Counted from the stretch's first letter, positions 51,908 to 61,951 are shown. The stretch is 64,000 nt of DNA from an uncultured Bacteroidales bacterium (GCA_946405575.1 CAMJHP010000002.1:62001-126000); one strand, 5' to 3'. A program made the numbers and translations. The notes: generated from the letters alone by a model not told the origin.

Positions 51908-52564
51908 TTATTTTATTGCTTTCACTGGTCTTACATAGTAGCTTTCAAACTTATGTGATGCCTGAATCCGCCCTTCTTTTATGGACACGATATAGGCATT
52001 AAAGTGCTTGCTTTGTTCGCCTGAATTATCTTCTGTTGAAGACCAATACCAAACCTTATCGAAGCCTTCTCCATCACAAGCTCGTAATGCATTTGTAATC
52101 ACGGCTTTATTGTAGTATATTTCCATTAGTTCCTTTACTGAGGGCAAATGCCAATTGACAATTCCTTCGCTGAAATTCACCGCCATTTCCATTGCTGGAG
52201 CTTTTGCGCCAGTTCTAACCTCAAATGTTTGTAGCATGGCGGTATTGGCCGCACCATCATACTGATCGATGGATGTAGATACTCCTGTTGATACCAACGA
52301 ATCACACCAAATGTTTTTCTTTGCATCACAGAGGCTTACGATATATGCCTTATCTTCAGTGTCAAGGGTATCATTGACCCAGAAAATAACGCCAGCAGCA
52401 TTATTATGGCCCTCCATTTTGTATGTCTCCGGATCGATTACTGAGCCATCAGAACAATATATATTGCCGACTTTTAATGTTCTGTCAGCCACAATGGTGT
52501 GTTTAGTACATCCTGTGGCCAATAGTATTATTAAAGTCATGAATAGTAGATTTTTTGTATTCAT
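51908..52564 (-). CDS. DUF1566-type lipoprotein
   Basis: A 218-residue lipoprotein (lipobox LLATGCTK). The C-terminal DUF1566/Lcl-like domain has WHLPSVKELMEIYYNKAV and WYWSSTEDNSGEQSKHFNAYI, ending YYVRPVKAIK. The fold is found in adhesin-like proteins. In the transfer operon it may help cell-cell contact. Its spacing suggests co-transcription with TraO. Confidence 0.65.
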   Translation of the reverse strand: MNTKNLLFMTLIILLATGCTKHTIVADRTLKVGNIYCSDGSVIDPETYKMEGHNNAAGVIFWVNDTLDTEDKAYIVSLCDAKKNIWCDSLVSTGVSTSIDQYDGAANTAMLQTFEVRTGAKAPAMEMAVNFSEGIVNWHLPSVKELMEIYYNKAVITNALRACDGEGFDKVWYWSSTEDNSGEQSKHFNAYIVSIKEGRIQASHKFESYYVRPVKAIK

Positions 52565-52592
52565 GGTTTTTCCTTTCCGTTTTGGTTACTGG

Positions 52593-53120
52593 TTAGTTTA
52601 ATGGGATCTTGATGCCGACAAGGAGGCCATTCTTAAAGTGGTCTCTTGTCAAAAAACAAAAGTCATTCTTTTGTATCAGGCATAATTGAACCCTGTTTTT
52701 TAAAGTGTAGGATAATTCAAAGCCGACTTCGACACTCATGTAGAAAGTATAGTCGTCTTTTTTGCAATAATCAGCCCCTAAATCAAAGCCCAACCTTGCT
52801 TTGAGATTAGCGTTACGCCACCTTATAAGTTCGTATTTATAGGCCACGCCGATAGCAACGGTTTGGTAGTCCCAGAAGGTTTCTTCACAAAAGAACGTAT
52901 GGTCGTTTTCGCAATACCTGAAAGTATTGCAGAAATCCAAGTACACATTCCAAGAATGGAAGTATCTGCTTTCAAATTCCAGTTCCAGAACGCCATTAAA
53001 GCCTTTTTGGTAAAATGCTCCAAATTGAGGATTGAGCATGATGCCACCCTCTCCAGCTTGTACAATGATTGTGAGGGAAAAAATAGTCACAAAAGTTAGT
53101 AGTATTTTTTTCATAGTCAT
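52593..53120 (-). CDS. traO: TraO-like outer-membrane protein
   Basis: A 175-residue exported protein (signal to about IVQA) with a repeating amphipathic beta pattern (FKNGLLVGIKIPLN at the end) consistent with a small beta-barrel. It starts overlapping TraN by 4 bases, as in the conserved traN-traO order of Bacteroidota elements. Identification rests mainly on size and order. Confidence 0.65.
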   Translation of the reverse strand: MTMKKILLTFVTIFSLTIIVQAGEGGIMLNPQFGAFYQKGFNGVLELEFESRYFHSWNVYLDFCNTFRYCENDHTFFCEETFWDYQTVAIGVAYKYELIRWRNANLKARLGFDLGADYCKKDDYTFYMSVEVGFELSYTLKNRVQLCLIQKNDFCFLTRDHFKNGLLVGIKIPLN

Positions 53121-53959
53121 TCAATTATAAAATTGTCGGCTTTCAGTACATCGGCATAACTGATACGGAGAATGATGGTTCTGCCAGAGATTTGTTTCTC
53201 CGAAATCTCAATGGTGAATACCTTGTCTTCGGGGAAAGTGAATTTCTCAAAGACAAAGATATTACGGTAATTTCTCTTGAAGGAAATGTCACCTAGGTAG
53301 GTAATAATAGGTTTGATTTCAACACTTTGAAGATTGGTTGCCTTGGTCATCCTCTTGTCTTCCACTTTGAAACGGATTTGGTCAATGTCAAATTGAATGT
53401 TGGACCTATTCTTCAGGGATAAGTCGATAAAGAAATATTTGTCAACGGTATAGATGTTATTCAGTGTGACTTTCAGCCTTTTAGATACCGTCGAAACATC
53501 ATAGTACCGTTTTTTCTGCACAAACATCTTACTGGCATAGTCGTACATGTCAGCTTTGGTTAGTACCTTTTCAGGATCCATGAGGCTTCGCAATTCGGAA
53601 TATTGGATGTTGTGCCTGGTATAGACTTTATCCAGCTCGTCTGTGTAAACCAACATGTACTGGACAAAATATCTTTCAGTGACAATAGTTACAATGCCGT
53701 TTGCACCTTCCTCGATGGGTTTAAGGCGTAGTACGTTGCCAACTGGAATGTCGCCGACAATCTTGTTGTTAGAAATGTCAACATAGGAGATTTCTTCCAA
53801 AGCAATGAAATGCGTTGAAACATCCTTGTTGATGTACATTACTTTGAGTTCTTCCATATCATCCTGTTCTTGTTTGAGGATGACAGGTTGATTCTGATTT
53901 TGAGCCATCAGGTTAATCGTAACGATGGCCAGTAGTGCGGTTATGAAATACTTTTTCAT
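53117..53959 (-). CDS. traN: TraN (DUF4138), VirB9-like
   Basis: A 280-residue exported protein. The DUF4138 pattern is visible: VMYINKDVSTHFIALEEISYVDI, VLRLKPIEEGANGIVTIVTE and RSNIQFDIDQIRFKVEDKR. It acts as the outer-membrane-side core of the channel with TraM. Ends overlapping the TraO gene. Confidence 0.85.
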   Translation of the reverse strand: MKKYFITALLAIVTINLMAQNQNQPVILKQEQDDMEELKVMYINKDVSTHFIALEEISYVDISNNKIVGDIPVGNVLRLKPIEEGANGIVTIVTERYFVQYMLVYTDELDKVYTRHNIQYSELRSLMDPEKVLTKADMYDYASKMFVQKKRYYDVSTVSKRLKVTLNNIYTVDKYFFIDLSLKNRSNIQFDIDQIRFKVEDKRMTKATNLQSVEIKPIITYLGDISFKRNYRNIFVFEKFTFPEDKVFTIEISEKQISGRTIILRISYADVLKADNFIIE

Positions 53960-53974
53960 TGTTATTTAGTTTGA

Positions 53975-55189
53975 TTATTGTTCGTCTTTGTTGACCAAAT
54001 AGACCTGTGTGGCATATTTCAGTTTGGCCTTATTTTGGCGAATGTTCTTGCTGATGGCCTGTGTACTTGATTGATACAAGTCTTGAAGCAACTTATAAGT
54101 AAACTGCGTTACTCCAGTACCTCCGGCATTAACGGTTATGTTCTGGTTAGAAGCTTTACTACCAGTTTCTTTGGTATAATCTCTGAAAGCCGATTCGGGA
54201 ATGTAAAAACCTTCCATACCATCAATGTCATAGACACTCAGATTGACCTTGGTAGGGGCGCCATTTAACATAATAGAGGTTATATTGATTAATACTCTTT
54301 GAGCCGTAAAGCCACTGACGATGCCATATAGATATTCTCCAGGTTGTATTTTAAATTCTCCGATTGTTGCTTCTTCAAGAAGTCGGATACGTACCCTTGA
54401 ACCTTGTACGACTTTCAGACCTTCATCAAGAATTGCAGAGATACCAAGGTTGTAATCATAGTTGCCAACGGTATTGAAATAAGCATTGTTTACTTCTTTT
54501 GACCGTTTGACTTCTGCAACTTGTTCCTGATACCTATTAGTCTGTTGTTCTGGGTTTTCTATCATTTCTGCCGTGGTTTCTTCAACCTCTTTTTTGGCAT
54601 TTTGACCAACCTTGATAGTCCTTGCTTCGGTGATGGAATCAAGCCTTCTCATTTGTTCCTCGATTTTTCTTCTTTGGATTTCCTCTGGCGATAATTGTTC
54701 ACCATCTGGATTTTGCTGTGTGAATGGGTCATTTGTTACAGAAGGTGCCTGTGAGATGGTAGGATTTTCTTTTGTGAAGTCTTGACTTCTGTATCTGTCA
54801 ATACCTTGCCTTAATTCTTCGGCTCTGATAGCATTTACCTGGTTGATGCTGTCGATGGCACGCATTTCCTCTGTGGTGTAAAGAGAAGATGAATTTTGAA
54901 CCATTTCATCTTGAATGACCTCGGTTTCAACATTTTGAATTCCCGTAAAATCACCTTCTCTTTTCAATCGATTTTTGAGTGCTTCCAATTTGCCGCCAGC
55001 GGTGCTGTTAGATGAAACTGGTGTCGAAGTAGGATCCTGAAGTTGTGCATTAAGTTCTTCCACCTCGACTAAGTTAGAAGGCTCCCTCGTTGGTTTGAAT
55101 TGATTTATCATATAGGCTATGAAAATCAGGAACGGTAGTGCAATGAGAGGCAGCACATATTTCTTTTGAAGAAAGTTAATCTTATTCAT
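53975..55189 (-). CDS. traM: TraM, VirB10-like channel protein
   Basis: A 404-residue protein with one N-terminal transmembrane helix (YVLPLIALPFLIFIAYMI), a long charged Q/E/R-rich periplasmic linker and a C-terminal domain with YLYGIVSGFTAQRVLINITSIML and GMEGFYIPESAFRDY. This is the conjugative TraM/VirB10 form that spans the envelope. It overlaps TraL by 8 bases. Confidence 0.85.
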   Translation of the reverse strand: MNKINFLQKKYVLPLIALPFLIFIAYMINQFKPTREPSNLVEVEELNAQLQDPTSTPVSSNSTAGGKLEALKNRLKREGDFTGIQNVETEVIQDEMVQNSSSLYTTEEMRAIDSINQVNAIRAEELRQGIDRYRSQDFTKENPTISQAPSVTNDPFTQQNPDGEQLSPEEIQRRKIEEQMRRLDSITEARTIKVGQNAKKEVEETTAEMIENPEQQTNRYQEQVAEVKRSKEVNNAYFNTVGNYDYNLGISAILDEGLKVVQGSRVRIRLLEEATIGEFKIQPGEYLYGIVSGFTAQRVLINITSIMLNGAPTKVNLSVYDIDGMEGFYIPESAFRDYTKETGSKASNQNITVNAGGTGVTQFTYKLLQDLYQSSTQAISKNIRQNKAKLKYATQVYLVNKDEQ

Positions 55190-55607
55190 AAGTGCCTTGT
55201 TCTATTAGGATGTTGTACAATTCATAAACACGCAGACTATCTTGTGCGGTCAAGGTTTCTTTACCCATTAGGGTTTCAATTTCTTTTTCGTACTCACGAA
55301 GCGTTTGATAGTCAAGAACTTTTAATCGGATTTCCGTGGATTTTTGGCTTTTTTCGTGTCGTAGGCTATCATGGACAATGGATAAGTTTTCTCTAGCTGC
55401 TTTGGATTTGCTTATGCTTGTTACTGTGAAGATGACCGAAACGACTACCGAGCAAAACAGGAATGAAATGGTAATCACGAACAGTTTCTTCCTGTTGTTG
55501 GATGCCCAGTCAACGAGCCAGTTTGACATTGACTTTGCTTTGTCGGCGATTTTATGGCTTTCGCCGATTTTGTCAATTCTTTCTTGGATTTTATCTTTGA
55601 TTCTCAT
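55182..55607 (-). CDS. traL: TraL-like membrane protein (DUF3989)
   Basis: A 141-residue protein with one central transmembrane helix (LFVITISFLFCSVVVSVIFTV) and charged ends. Its size and position between TraK and TraM match TraL. It may stabilise the inner-membrane complex. Confidence 0.7.
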   Translation of the reverse strand: MRIKDKIQERIDKIGESHKIADKAKSMSNWLVDWASNNRKKLFVITISFLFCSVVVSVIFTVTSISKSKAARENLSIVHDSLRHEKSQKSTEIRLKVLDYQTLREYEKEIETLMGKETLTAQDSLRVYELYNILIEQGTYE

Positions 55608-55609
55608 GA

Positions 55610-56224
55610 TTAGATGGTTTTTTTGACTGTATACTCAAGATCTCTGTTCAATTCAGTGCGCCACTTGGTAATAATCAATCCGTGTGGGTTGTTGTCCGAA
55701 CGCATACTTGTTTGGAAATATCCCGAAGTGATAAGTTGTCTTTTCAGGATGGAAGTAGGTCTTTCGATTCTTTGCACTCCATAGTAAGTAAAGCCTTGTG
55801 TTTCATTGTCAATGACAATGGAATCTGTCATGATGGTAAGAATGGCGGAACTTGACAAAATGGAGCTGTAGAACCCTTGTTCGTTCAAAGTGTTGTATTG
55901 TTTCAATGCCGATTCATCAGCTAGGTACATTGCTTTTTCAATGTTTCTGTGCATGTACTTGTCATCAGGCGGCAAGGTGAAGAAAAGCTGGTGAAACAAC
56001 TCGATATGTGCCTTGGCTTCGATTTCAAGATTCAACTCAACATCTGATTGTGAAGCTGTCAATGGCGTGGCGCCGTCAAGAATGTAGATTTTCTTTCTTT
56101 CAATCATGGCTGACTTATGGGCGTATGACAACACCATGCCAACGATGATTAGGCTTACCAGAAAGCTTCCGATAGAAACGATTCCGGCAAGTTTGATTTT
56201 GTTTTCTAGGTTTTTAATCATCAT
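55610..56224 (-). CDS. traK: TraK, VirB8-like
   Basis: A 204-residue protein with an N-terminal transmembrane helix (IVSIGSFLVSLIIVGMVLSYA) and a periplasmic alpha/beta domain with HIELFHQLFFTLPPDDKYMHRNIEKAMYL, the TraK signature. It ends ITKWRTELNRDLEYTVK. Function: assembly factor of the inner-membrane complex. Confidence 0.85.
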   Translation of the reverse strand: MMIKNLENKIKLAGIVSIGSFLVSLIIVGMVLSYAHKSAMIERKKIYILDGATPLTASQSDVELNLEIEAKAHIELFHQLFFTLPPDDKYMHRNIEKAMYLADESALKQYNTLNEQGFYSSILSSSAILTIMTDSIVIDNETQGFTYYGVQRIERPTSILKRQLITSGYFQTSMRSDNNPHGLIITKWRTELNRDLEYTVKKTI

Positions 56225-56243
56225 AACTGTTCAAATTGAAGTG

Positions 56244-57248
56244 TTATGCAATAGCTGCCGCAACCGCTTTTGCCCCTGCTGCCACATTGCGTTTGCTGCT
56301 GGAAGCTGCTTGTGAAGTGCCTGATGACGGAACTATCCATTCTGCTACTTTTGGTATCAAAAGCAAGCTGATGGCACTTACAATCAATGCGGGGATAAAG
56401 TTGTTATGGAAACCAGAGGCGAAACAGGTAAACAATGTAAAGGCCTCGTCTTCGAGGTTGGCCTGTGTAAGTACGTCAATATCATCCTCAATACCATACT
56501 GGATAATGGCCATACTTACGGCCAAGTCGATGTATGCAATAAATCCGTACAAACTGACCGTGATATACTTAGACAACCATGAACTCCATGCGTCTCTCCA
56601 ACTTGGTAATAGGCTGAATGCAAAAGCAAGCGGTCCAGTTATGGCAAGTACAGACTTAAAGAAAATCATGCCTAAAAACATGATTAGGTAAACTATGGCT
56701 TGCCAGAGGGTTATGATAATTGTTTCAAAGACATTGAAAAGTATTTGCCTGATTTTACCGACTACATAGATGCCCAAATTCTGGATTTTATCTACTATGC
56801 CATCAAGACGAATACCAAGCCTATGAACCTCTTCATCTGTCGATAATGCTTCAGCTTCTTCGGACTCTGCCGATTGTTTTACGATTTTCATGGTGATACT
56901 GTCAGCTACAGCTGCCCTGGTTCTTTGCAACTGATTGACGGTTTGGATTTGGTTTTCAAAGATTTCCTTGCCTGCTTGTGTCAAAGCGTTGCAAGGTGCA
57001 TCTATTACGCCCAAGAAGGGTACCCATAGCATGATGACCAAACCGATTAGGAAAGGCCTCAGAATGGTATTTACCTTTAGCTCTGTTTCGCCCATCATCA
57101 TTTTGTAGCTCTCAATGCCGAGAAAGATAAGGGCGAAAGTTCCGGCAAGGACTGTTGAGATTCCGATGAAGGAGCCAAATAGTTCACTGATGGTATTACC
57201 CAGACCTTCAATCAGATACAGCATAGAATTGTCTATAAATTCGTACAT
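56244..57248 (-). CDS. traJ: TraJ, VirB6-like polytopic protein
   Basis: A 334-residue protein with several transmembrane helices (e.g. TVLAGTFALIFLGIESY, AIVYLIMFLGMIFFKSV, NFIPALIVSAISLLLI) and the TraJ motif FAFSLLPSWRDAWSSWLSKY. It forms the inner-membrane channel core. Confidence 0.85.
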   Translation of the reverse strand: MYEFIDNSMLYLIEGLGNTISELFGSFIGISTVLAGTFALIFLGIESYKMMMGETELKVNTILRPFLIGLVIMLWVPFLGVIDAPCNALTQAGKEIFENQIQTVNQLQRTRAAVADSITMKIVKQSAESEEAEALSTDEEVHRLGIRLDGIVDKIQNLGIYVVGKIRQILFNVFETIIITLWQAIVYLIMFLGMIFFKSVLAITGPLAFAFSLLPSWRDAWSSWLSKYITVSLYGFIAYIDLAVSMAIIQYGIEDDIDVLTQANLEDEAFTLFTCFASGFHNNFIPALIVSAISLLLIPKVAEWIVPSSGTSQAASSSKRNVAAGAKAVAAAIA

Positions 57249-57260
57249 GGCAATTAGGTT

Positions 57261-57869
57261 TTAGTTATTGTGTCTGTTGATTATTTCGTTTGCTCTAATA
57301 AGCTTTTGAACCACCGCGATTAGTTTTACAAAATCCTTTTCTGTTTTTTGGTATGCTTCTCTTTTTTCGGCTGATTCGGCGGTTGATAGGTTTAATGTGT
57401 GTATGTCGCTGATTAGGGTTTTATACCTGTCATCAAGGATGGCACTATTGTATTCACAATCGGGCGCACCGCTGTACCTATATATGTCAATGGCATTTCT
57501 ACATGTTCGTTTCAATGTGTCGAGTGTGTTGTATTCCATGAGGTATGCTACATCGACCATTTGATCCAAAAAGATGTCTGTCTTTTTGCTGGCTATTGTA
57601 TCTGTGCTGGTCTTTTCCTTTTCCTTATAGTTTGCTTTAAAGGACTCGAACATGTCCAAAGGAATCCATTGTGTGGCGTTGTTGTTATAGTCTCTTTGAT
57701 ACCTTCTATACCATAGATTGTACCACCACTCAGGATGATGTTCCCAAGCACCAACATGGTAATGACTTTGGATTTGATAGATATAGGATGAATCTACCAC
57801 CTCCCGTTGTGCGTATATCTCGAATTTACCCACAAACACAAATAGTAATATAAGTAGTGCTTTTTTCAT
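57261..57869 (-). CDS. Exported helical protein of the transfer operon
   Basis: A 202-residue exported protein (signal to about EIYAQ). The mature part is helical with a Trp/Tyr-rich start (AWEHHPEWWYNLWYRRYQRD). It lies at the usual traI position before traJ. I do not recognise a family, so no symbol is given. Confidence 0.5.
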   Translation of the reverse strand: MKKALLILLFVFVGKFEIYAQREVVDSSYIYQIQSHYHVGAWEHHPEWWYNLWYRRYQRDYNNNATQWIPLDMFESFKANYKEKEKTSTDTIASKKTDIFLDQMVDVAYLMEYNTLDTLKRTCRNAIDIYRYSGAPDCEYNSAILDDRYKTLISDIHTLNLSTAESAEKREAYQKTEKDFVKLIAVVQKLIRANEIINRHNN

Positions 57870-57874
57870 GTGTT

Positions 57875-58558
57875 CTAAAAATGGAAGTTGTTGATGATTC
57901 TTTGGGCTAATTGAGTGTTTTGCCGGTGATAGTAATCTACCATGGGGAAATACTCTCTTATCATTTCTTTCAACCAGCCTTGTTTTAAGGCCATAGTCAT
58001 CTGATGTCGTATGGTGTAAACCATTCCTTGTATAATATATAATTCGGTAAGCACATGATTGATTAATGAAGTTCTTTGCACTCCATTCATTAAGTTTACC
58101 CTGCCTCCCGTGATGGACAAAACCAGGTAATCTTTCAATCCGACTAGCCTATCTATCAAGGCCGCTTCGGTTCTGTTGGCAATCAGAATGAGTTCAGGAT
58201 GACCGACAACCAAAGTGTCGATGGCAATCACGTCATCTGTTATTCTGGTAATGATGTTCCAGGCATACACTAAAGAATGTGCGTTCTGAATGGCGGTGTT
58301 GACTTCGGTTAATCCTCTGTAGATTTCCGTTTGGATGGCTGCTATTTTTTCGACTTTTGCCTTAACACTGTCTTGTAGATTCATCATCTTAAATTCTGAT
58401 TCTTTCATTTCAGTGATATAGCCGTATTGTTCTTCGTGATACACCACATCGGCTTCAATGGCAGCATAGTCTACAACCTCTTCTGCCTCTCTAACCTGTG
58501 CTTGCAGCTTCATAGAGAAGCTCAGTAGTATTACTATTATTAATAAGGTGTTTTTCAT
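57875..58558 (-). CDS. Exported helical protein, paralogue of 42373 gene
   Basis: Start at 58558 (MKNTLLIIVILLSFSMKLQAQ), 227 residues; the track start is in the VirB4 gene. The C-terminus HRQNTQLAQRIINNFHF pairs with that of the 42373 protein. All-helical, exported, and beside VirB4 and TraJ, so a VirB5-like minor pilin is a reasonable guess. Confidence 0.5.
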   Translation of the reverse strand: MKNTLLIIVILLSFSMKLQAQVREAEEVVDYAAIEADVVYHEEQYGYITEMKESEFKMMNLQDSVKAKVEKIAAIQTEIYRGLTEVNTAIQNAHSLVYAWNIITRITDDVIAIDTLVVGHPELILIANRTEAALIDRLVGLKDYLVLSITGGRVNLMNGVQRTSLINHVLTELYIIQGMVYTIRHQMTMALKQGWLKEMIREYFPMVDYYHRQNTQLAQRIINNFHF

Positions 58559-58562
58559 AGTA

Positions 58563-61256
58563 TTAGTTTTTATTGGTTTGTACTTTCTTGATATAGGGGT
58601 ATAAAGAATCAGGATATTCATGTTCAAGTTCCTTGAACAAGTTCTTTGGAAGATTCTTTAAGGTTTCAAACACCAATCTTACCCATTCGCCCTGTCCTAT
58701 TTTTGACAGTCTCATATCGGCAATGAATGTTTCGAGCGACTTGCGATAGTCACCATAGACCATTTGGTAAAATGACATGGCATCCTTTTCAATCCTTTCA
58801 GTGGTGAAAGTAAAGTATTCATAAGGTGACACTTCAACACCATACACCTGGCCTTCAGAACCCCTTTTGATATAGACCTCGTTGAAACGGCTTCTTCCAT
58901 CTTTATTAGGTAACTTGTTGATGGTGAAGATTTTCTTTTGTTCGACTTCGTTCAACGAAAGAAGGTCTGCAATTTCCTCATAGTTATCCCTAAATTTGGT
59001 TTGGTCCAAAAGGCAAACTATATCGGAATTGTTGATGATGGAGTTCTTCACCGTAGCATTGGAGATAATATCTTCGAGTTCCTGAGTCACCACCATGGCC
59101 ATACCCCAAAATTTGCGGACGGTTTTGTAGAGATACAGGATGTAGTTGGCCATTGTTGGTGAAGCAATGGCTTTCCAAGCCTCTTCAATAATCAAAGCCT
59201 TTCGGTTTCTCTTCAACCTCATTTTCTGCAAAAAGACATCCATAATGATAAGTGTTACAATGGGGAAAAGCACCTTGTTTTCCTTGATGGAGTCGATTTC
59301 AAAGACGATAAATTTCTCCTCAAACAAAGTGCTGTCAAATTCATCATTCAGGATTTTCTCATACTTGCCGCCCTTATAGAATTTGTTCAACACAAAACGG
59401 AAGTCATCAATATTGAACTGAATCCTATCCTTTTCGACGGATTGCTGAATGGCTTTCAATGCAAACTCAAAGAAACTGTTGAAACTAAGGCTTTCTACCA
59501 CAAGATGGTTTTCCTTTCGGTCTCTTTCGGTGTTGTAGATTTCATAATCGATTGCCTTTTCAAGATCCTCTCTCGTTTGCAAGTTGGCAGGGTGTTTTTC
59601 TTCACCCTCCCATTTTTTGGTCATTGTGTTTCGGATGTTGTCTTTCTCATTGTCTGAAAGCGCGACATTTTGAGGATTCCAATAGGTATTATAATATAAG
59701 GTGACAATATTGGTCATCAGGGTATCTTCCACCTGATTCACTTCTCCATCGGAGCCTTTCCAAAGCATGATGATTAAAGATTTGAGGAAGTCAATTTTTT
59801 CCTCGTTAAACTCCTCTTTCGTGATACGGAAAGGATTCATCGTGATAGGGTTCTCTTCGGTATAAGTGATATATTTACCGTGATAATAGTTGCACAAACC
59901 GATATAACTATGGCCGGTATCGACCAACACAATATCAGTATCGGCCAATACCCATTGCCGTACCTTTGAGTTCACATAGAAAGATTTGCCGGATCCGGAT
60001 GGACCGAGAACGAAAAAATTACTGTTATTGGTAAGCTTCTCTTCGCCTTCCTTACCTGACACATCTATTCCGATGGGCAATCCCCGCCTGTCAGTGAAGT
60101 ATGTCAAGAATGGACTTTTTTCTGTCCTTTGTGGCCGCTCCTTATACAATAGGCATACTGCCGTGTCAGAGGTGGTCAGGAATTTGTCGTAATCCTTGAA
60201 GGTGGTCGAATTCCCAGGTGTGGAACAGGTAAACAGTTCAAGTTGGTTGTAGCATTGTTTTGAGGTGATGATGCCATTGTCGAACATGGAACCCTCGATG
60301 AAGTTGACCGCTTTGCTCAAATCGGTTTCGCTATCACTCATGATGATGACATTGTAATTGGTGTAAACAAGATATTGGCCGTCTCTGGCAATGTCCTTCA
60401 TCACATTGTCAATGTCGTCAACACTCATTTGGTTGGCAGGGTCGGGCATGGAGCTGTGCCTTTTCTTTTTCGCTTCAAGCTTGGCCAATTCGGCCGATTG
60501 GTCAGGAATGGTGATGACTTGGTTATATATGATGGTATCAGTGTTGGGCACTTCGTTCAAGAAAGCCATGATGTCGACAGGATAGCCCTTGCCAATGGCC
60601 ACATTTTTGAACGGCCTGATTGTAGGTGGGAAATTGATTTCGTCAATATCCACCAATGAAATACTTTGTATGGTCTTTTGGCCGACTTTGATGAACTCAT
60701 CTTTTACATTGAAATTGTTGAGTTTGGTGACTTCATCTTTGAAGTTAAGGGTGAGATACTTTCTTAAATAGTCGTCTATTTCCCTTTCGTCAAGCAATCT
60801 TGCCTTCAGCTTCTTGTTGTGTAACAAGTCCAAGACCTTGACCACGTTCTTCAGGAAAATGTCGAATTTCTTTTTGTCGTAGGCAAACATTCTGCCTTTC
60901 GGCAGTTCGTTTGTGATGACAAGATAGGTTTCGACATCGGTGTAGGTCCTTCCGATAAAGTGGTTGAAATAGTTATAAGACAGAAAGTCCGTTTCCTTGT
61001 TATCGATTTCATACCTTTTCTTGCTGAAAATGTCCTGCTTTTGGATGCAGTAATCCTTTCCCAGCATCTTGATGATGTTCACGAACAATTCGTGGAAGTT
61101 GTAGTATGCCTCTATATCGGCAGCGTATTCTATGACCGGGTTCTCACATTTGATGACAACCGAGTAGTCACCGATTAAATTGTACATAATTGAAATGTCA
61201 TCAAGGGTCTCAATTCCGGTGATTGGGGTTTGAAATCGCCTTTTTTTGTCTTTCAT
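58563..61256 (-). CDS. traG: TraG, VirB4-like conjugation ATPase
   Basis: An 897-residue cytoplasmic ATPase. Walker A is FFVLGPSGSGKSFYVNSKV (about 430), followed by VLVDTGHSYIGL and Walker B in KALIIEEAWKAI with the nearby VVTQELEDI. The N-terminal domain with about 400 residues is the VirB4-like membrane-associated part. It energises assembly and transport; it is the key conserved enzyme of the system. Confidence 0.9.
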   Translation of the reverse strand: MKDKKRRFQTPITGIETLDDISIMYNLIGDYSVVIKCENPVIEYAADIEAYYNFHELFVNIIKMLGKDYCIQKQDIFSKKRYEIDNKETDFLSYNYFNHFIGRTYTDVETYLVITNELPKGRMFAYDKKKFDIFLKNVVKVLDLLHNKKLKARLLDEREIDDYLRKYLTLNFKDEVTKLNNFNVKDEFIKVGQKTIQSISLVDIDEINFPPTIRPFKNVAIGKGYPVDIMAFLNEVPNTDTIIYNQVITIPDQSAELAKLEAKKKRHSSMPDPANQMSVDDIDNVMKDIARDGQYLVYTNYNVIIMSDSETDLSKAVNFIEGSMFDNGIITSKQCYNQLELFTCSTPGNSTTFKDYDKFLTTSDTAVCLLYKERPQRTEKSPFLTYFTDRRGLPIGIDVSGKEGEEKLTNNSNFFVLGPSGSGKSFYVNSKVRQWVLADTDIVLVDTGHSYIGLCNYYHGKYITYTEENPITMNPFRITKEEFNEEKIDFLKSLIIMLWKGSDGEVNQVEDTLMTNIVTLYYNTYWNPQNVALSDNEKDNIRNTMTKKWEGEEKHPANLQTREDLEKAIDYEIYNTERDRKENHLVVESLSFNSFFEFALKAIQQSVEKDRIQFNIDDFRFVLNKFYKGGKYEKILNDEFDSTLFEEKFIVFEIDSIKENKVLFPIVTLIIMDVFLQKMRLKRNRKALIIEEAWKAIASPTMANYILYLYKTVRKFWGMAMVVTQELEDIISNATVKNSIINNSDIVCLLDQTKFRDNYEEIADLLSLNEVEQKKIFTINKLPNKDGRSRFNEVYIKRGSEGQVYGVEVSPYEYFTFTTERIEKDAMSFYQMVYGDYRKSLETFIADMRLSKIGQGEWVRLVFETLKNLPKNLFKELEHEYPDSLYPYIKKVQTNKN

Positions 61257-61261
61257 ATCGT

Positions 61262-61561
61262 TTATGTTCTATCGAACTTTGCTATTTTACAGTTAGTTAT
61301 GATGTATATTCCTTTACTTTTGTCTTTACTGTGTAGTCCCTTTTTCTGTTTTGTGGCGATGTAAAACAAACCACCAACCATACCCCCGATAAACACAACG
61401 GCACCGACCAACATCGATACAGTCACCACTATGATGATGCCGAGAACCAAAGACCCCACAAGGATTCCGATGCCCCAATAGATGTATTTACCCTTGAAGG
61501 CTTTGAATACAAGGGGTCTTTGCAACCCCTTGTAAACATTGTAGATAGGTTCTGAAGCCAT
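61262..61561 (-). CDS. traF: TraF (DUF4133), small inner-membrane protein
   Basis: Start at 61561 (MASEPIYNVYKGLQRPLVFKAFKGKY), 99 residues; the track start lies in TraE. Two transmembrane segments are visible (IYWGIGILVGSLVLGIII, VGAVVFIGGMVGGLFYI). VirB3-like function. The ATG overlaps the TraE stop (TAATG). Confidence 0.85.
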   Translation of the reverse strand: MASEPIYNVYKGLQRPLVFKAFKGKYIYWGIGILVGSLVLGIIIVVTVSMLVGAVVFIGGMVGGLFYIATKQKKGLHSKDKSKGIYIITNCKIAKFDRT

Positions 61562-61923
61562 TAGCCGAGACCGAAAAATGCCTTCACTACCAGTGCGCCA
61601 ACCACAAGGAAGACGCAAGAACCCAACCAGGCCATGAGGCTCTTGGTGACATCCTGGTCGCCGTTCTGCCACTTTGAGAAGACCCTAATGGCACCGACAA
61701 GGCCGACGATACCGCCAATAACCATGACGATGTTACACACAGGATCCACATACGTGCGGAGACTGGTTTCAGCGGTGGTCAAACCAGTAACACCAGCACC
61801 AGGGTTCTGAGCCATGACGCTGTTCAACATGCCATAACCTGCTCCGATGGCAAGAACGGCTTGCATTCTCTTGTTTCTTGCGAAACGCGCTGCCTTAGCA
61901 GCCAACTTCTTTCTGAAATTCAT
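61561..61923 (-). CDS. traE: TraE (DUF4134), small membrane protein
   Basis: A 120-residue protein with a long basic N-terminus (MNFRKKLAAKAARFARNKRMQ), a likely cleaved leader (VMAQNPGAG), then two transmembrane helices (VCNIVMVIGGIVGLVGAIRVF, GSCVFLVVGALVVKAFF). The pattern matches VirB2-like pilin subunits. First of the conserved TraE-F-G run. Confidence 0.85.
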   Translation of the reverse strand: MNFRKKLAAKAARFARNKRMQAVLAIGAGYGMLNSVMAQNPGAGVTGLTTAETSLRTYVDPVCNIVMVIGGIVGLVGAIRVFSKWQNGDQDVTKSLMAWLGSCVFLVVGALVVKAFFGLG

Positions 61924-61951
61924 TTGTTTGAAGTTTTAGTTAATAAATGGG

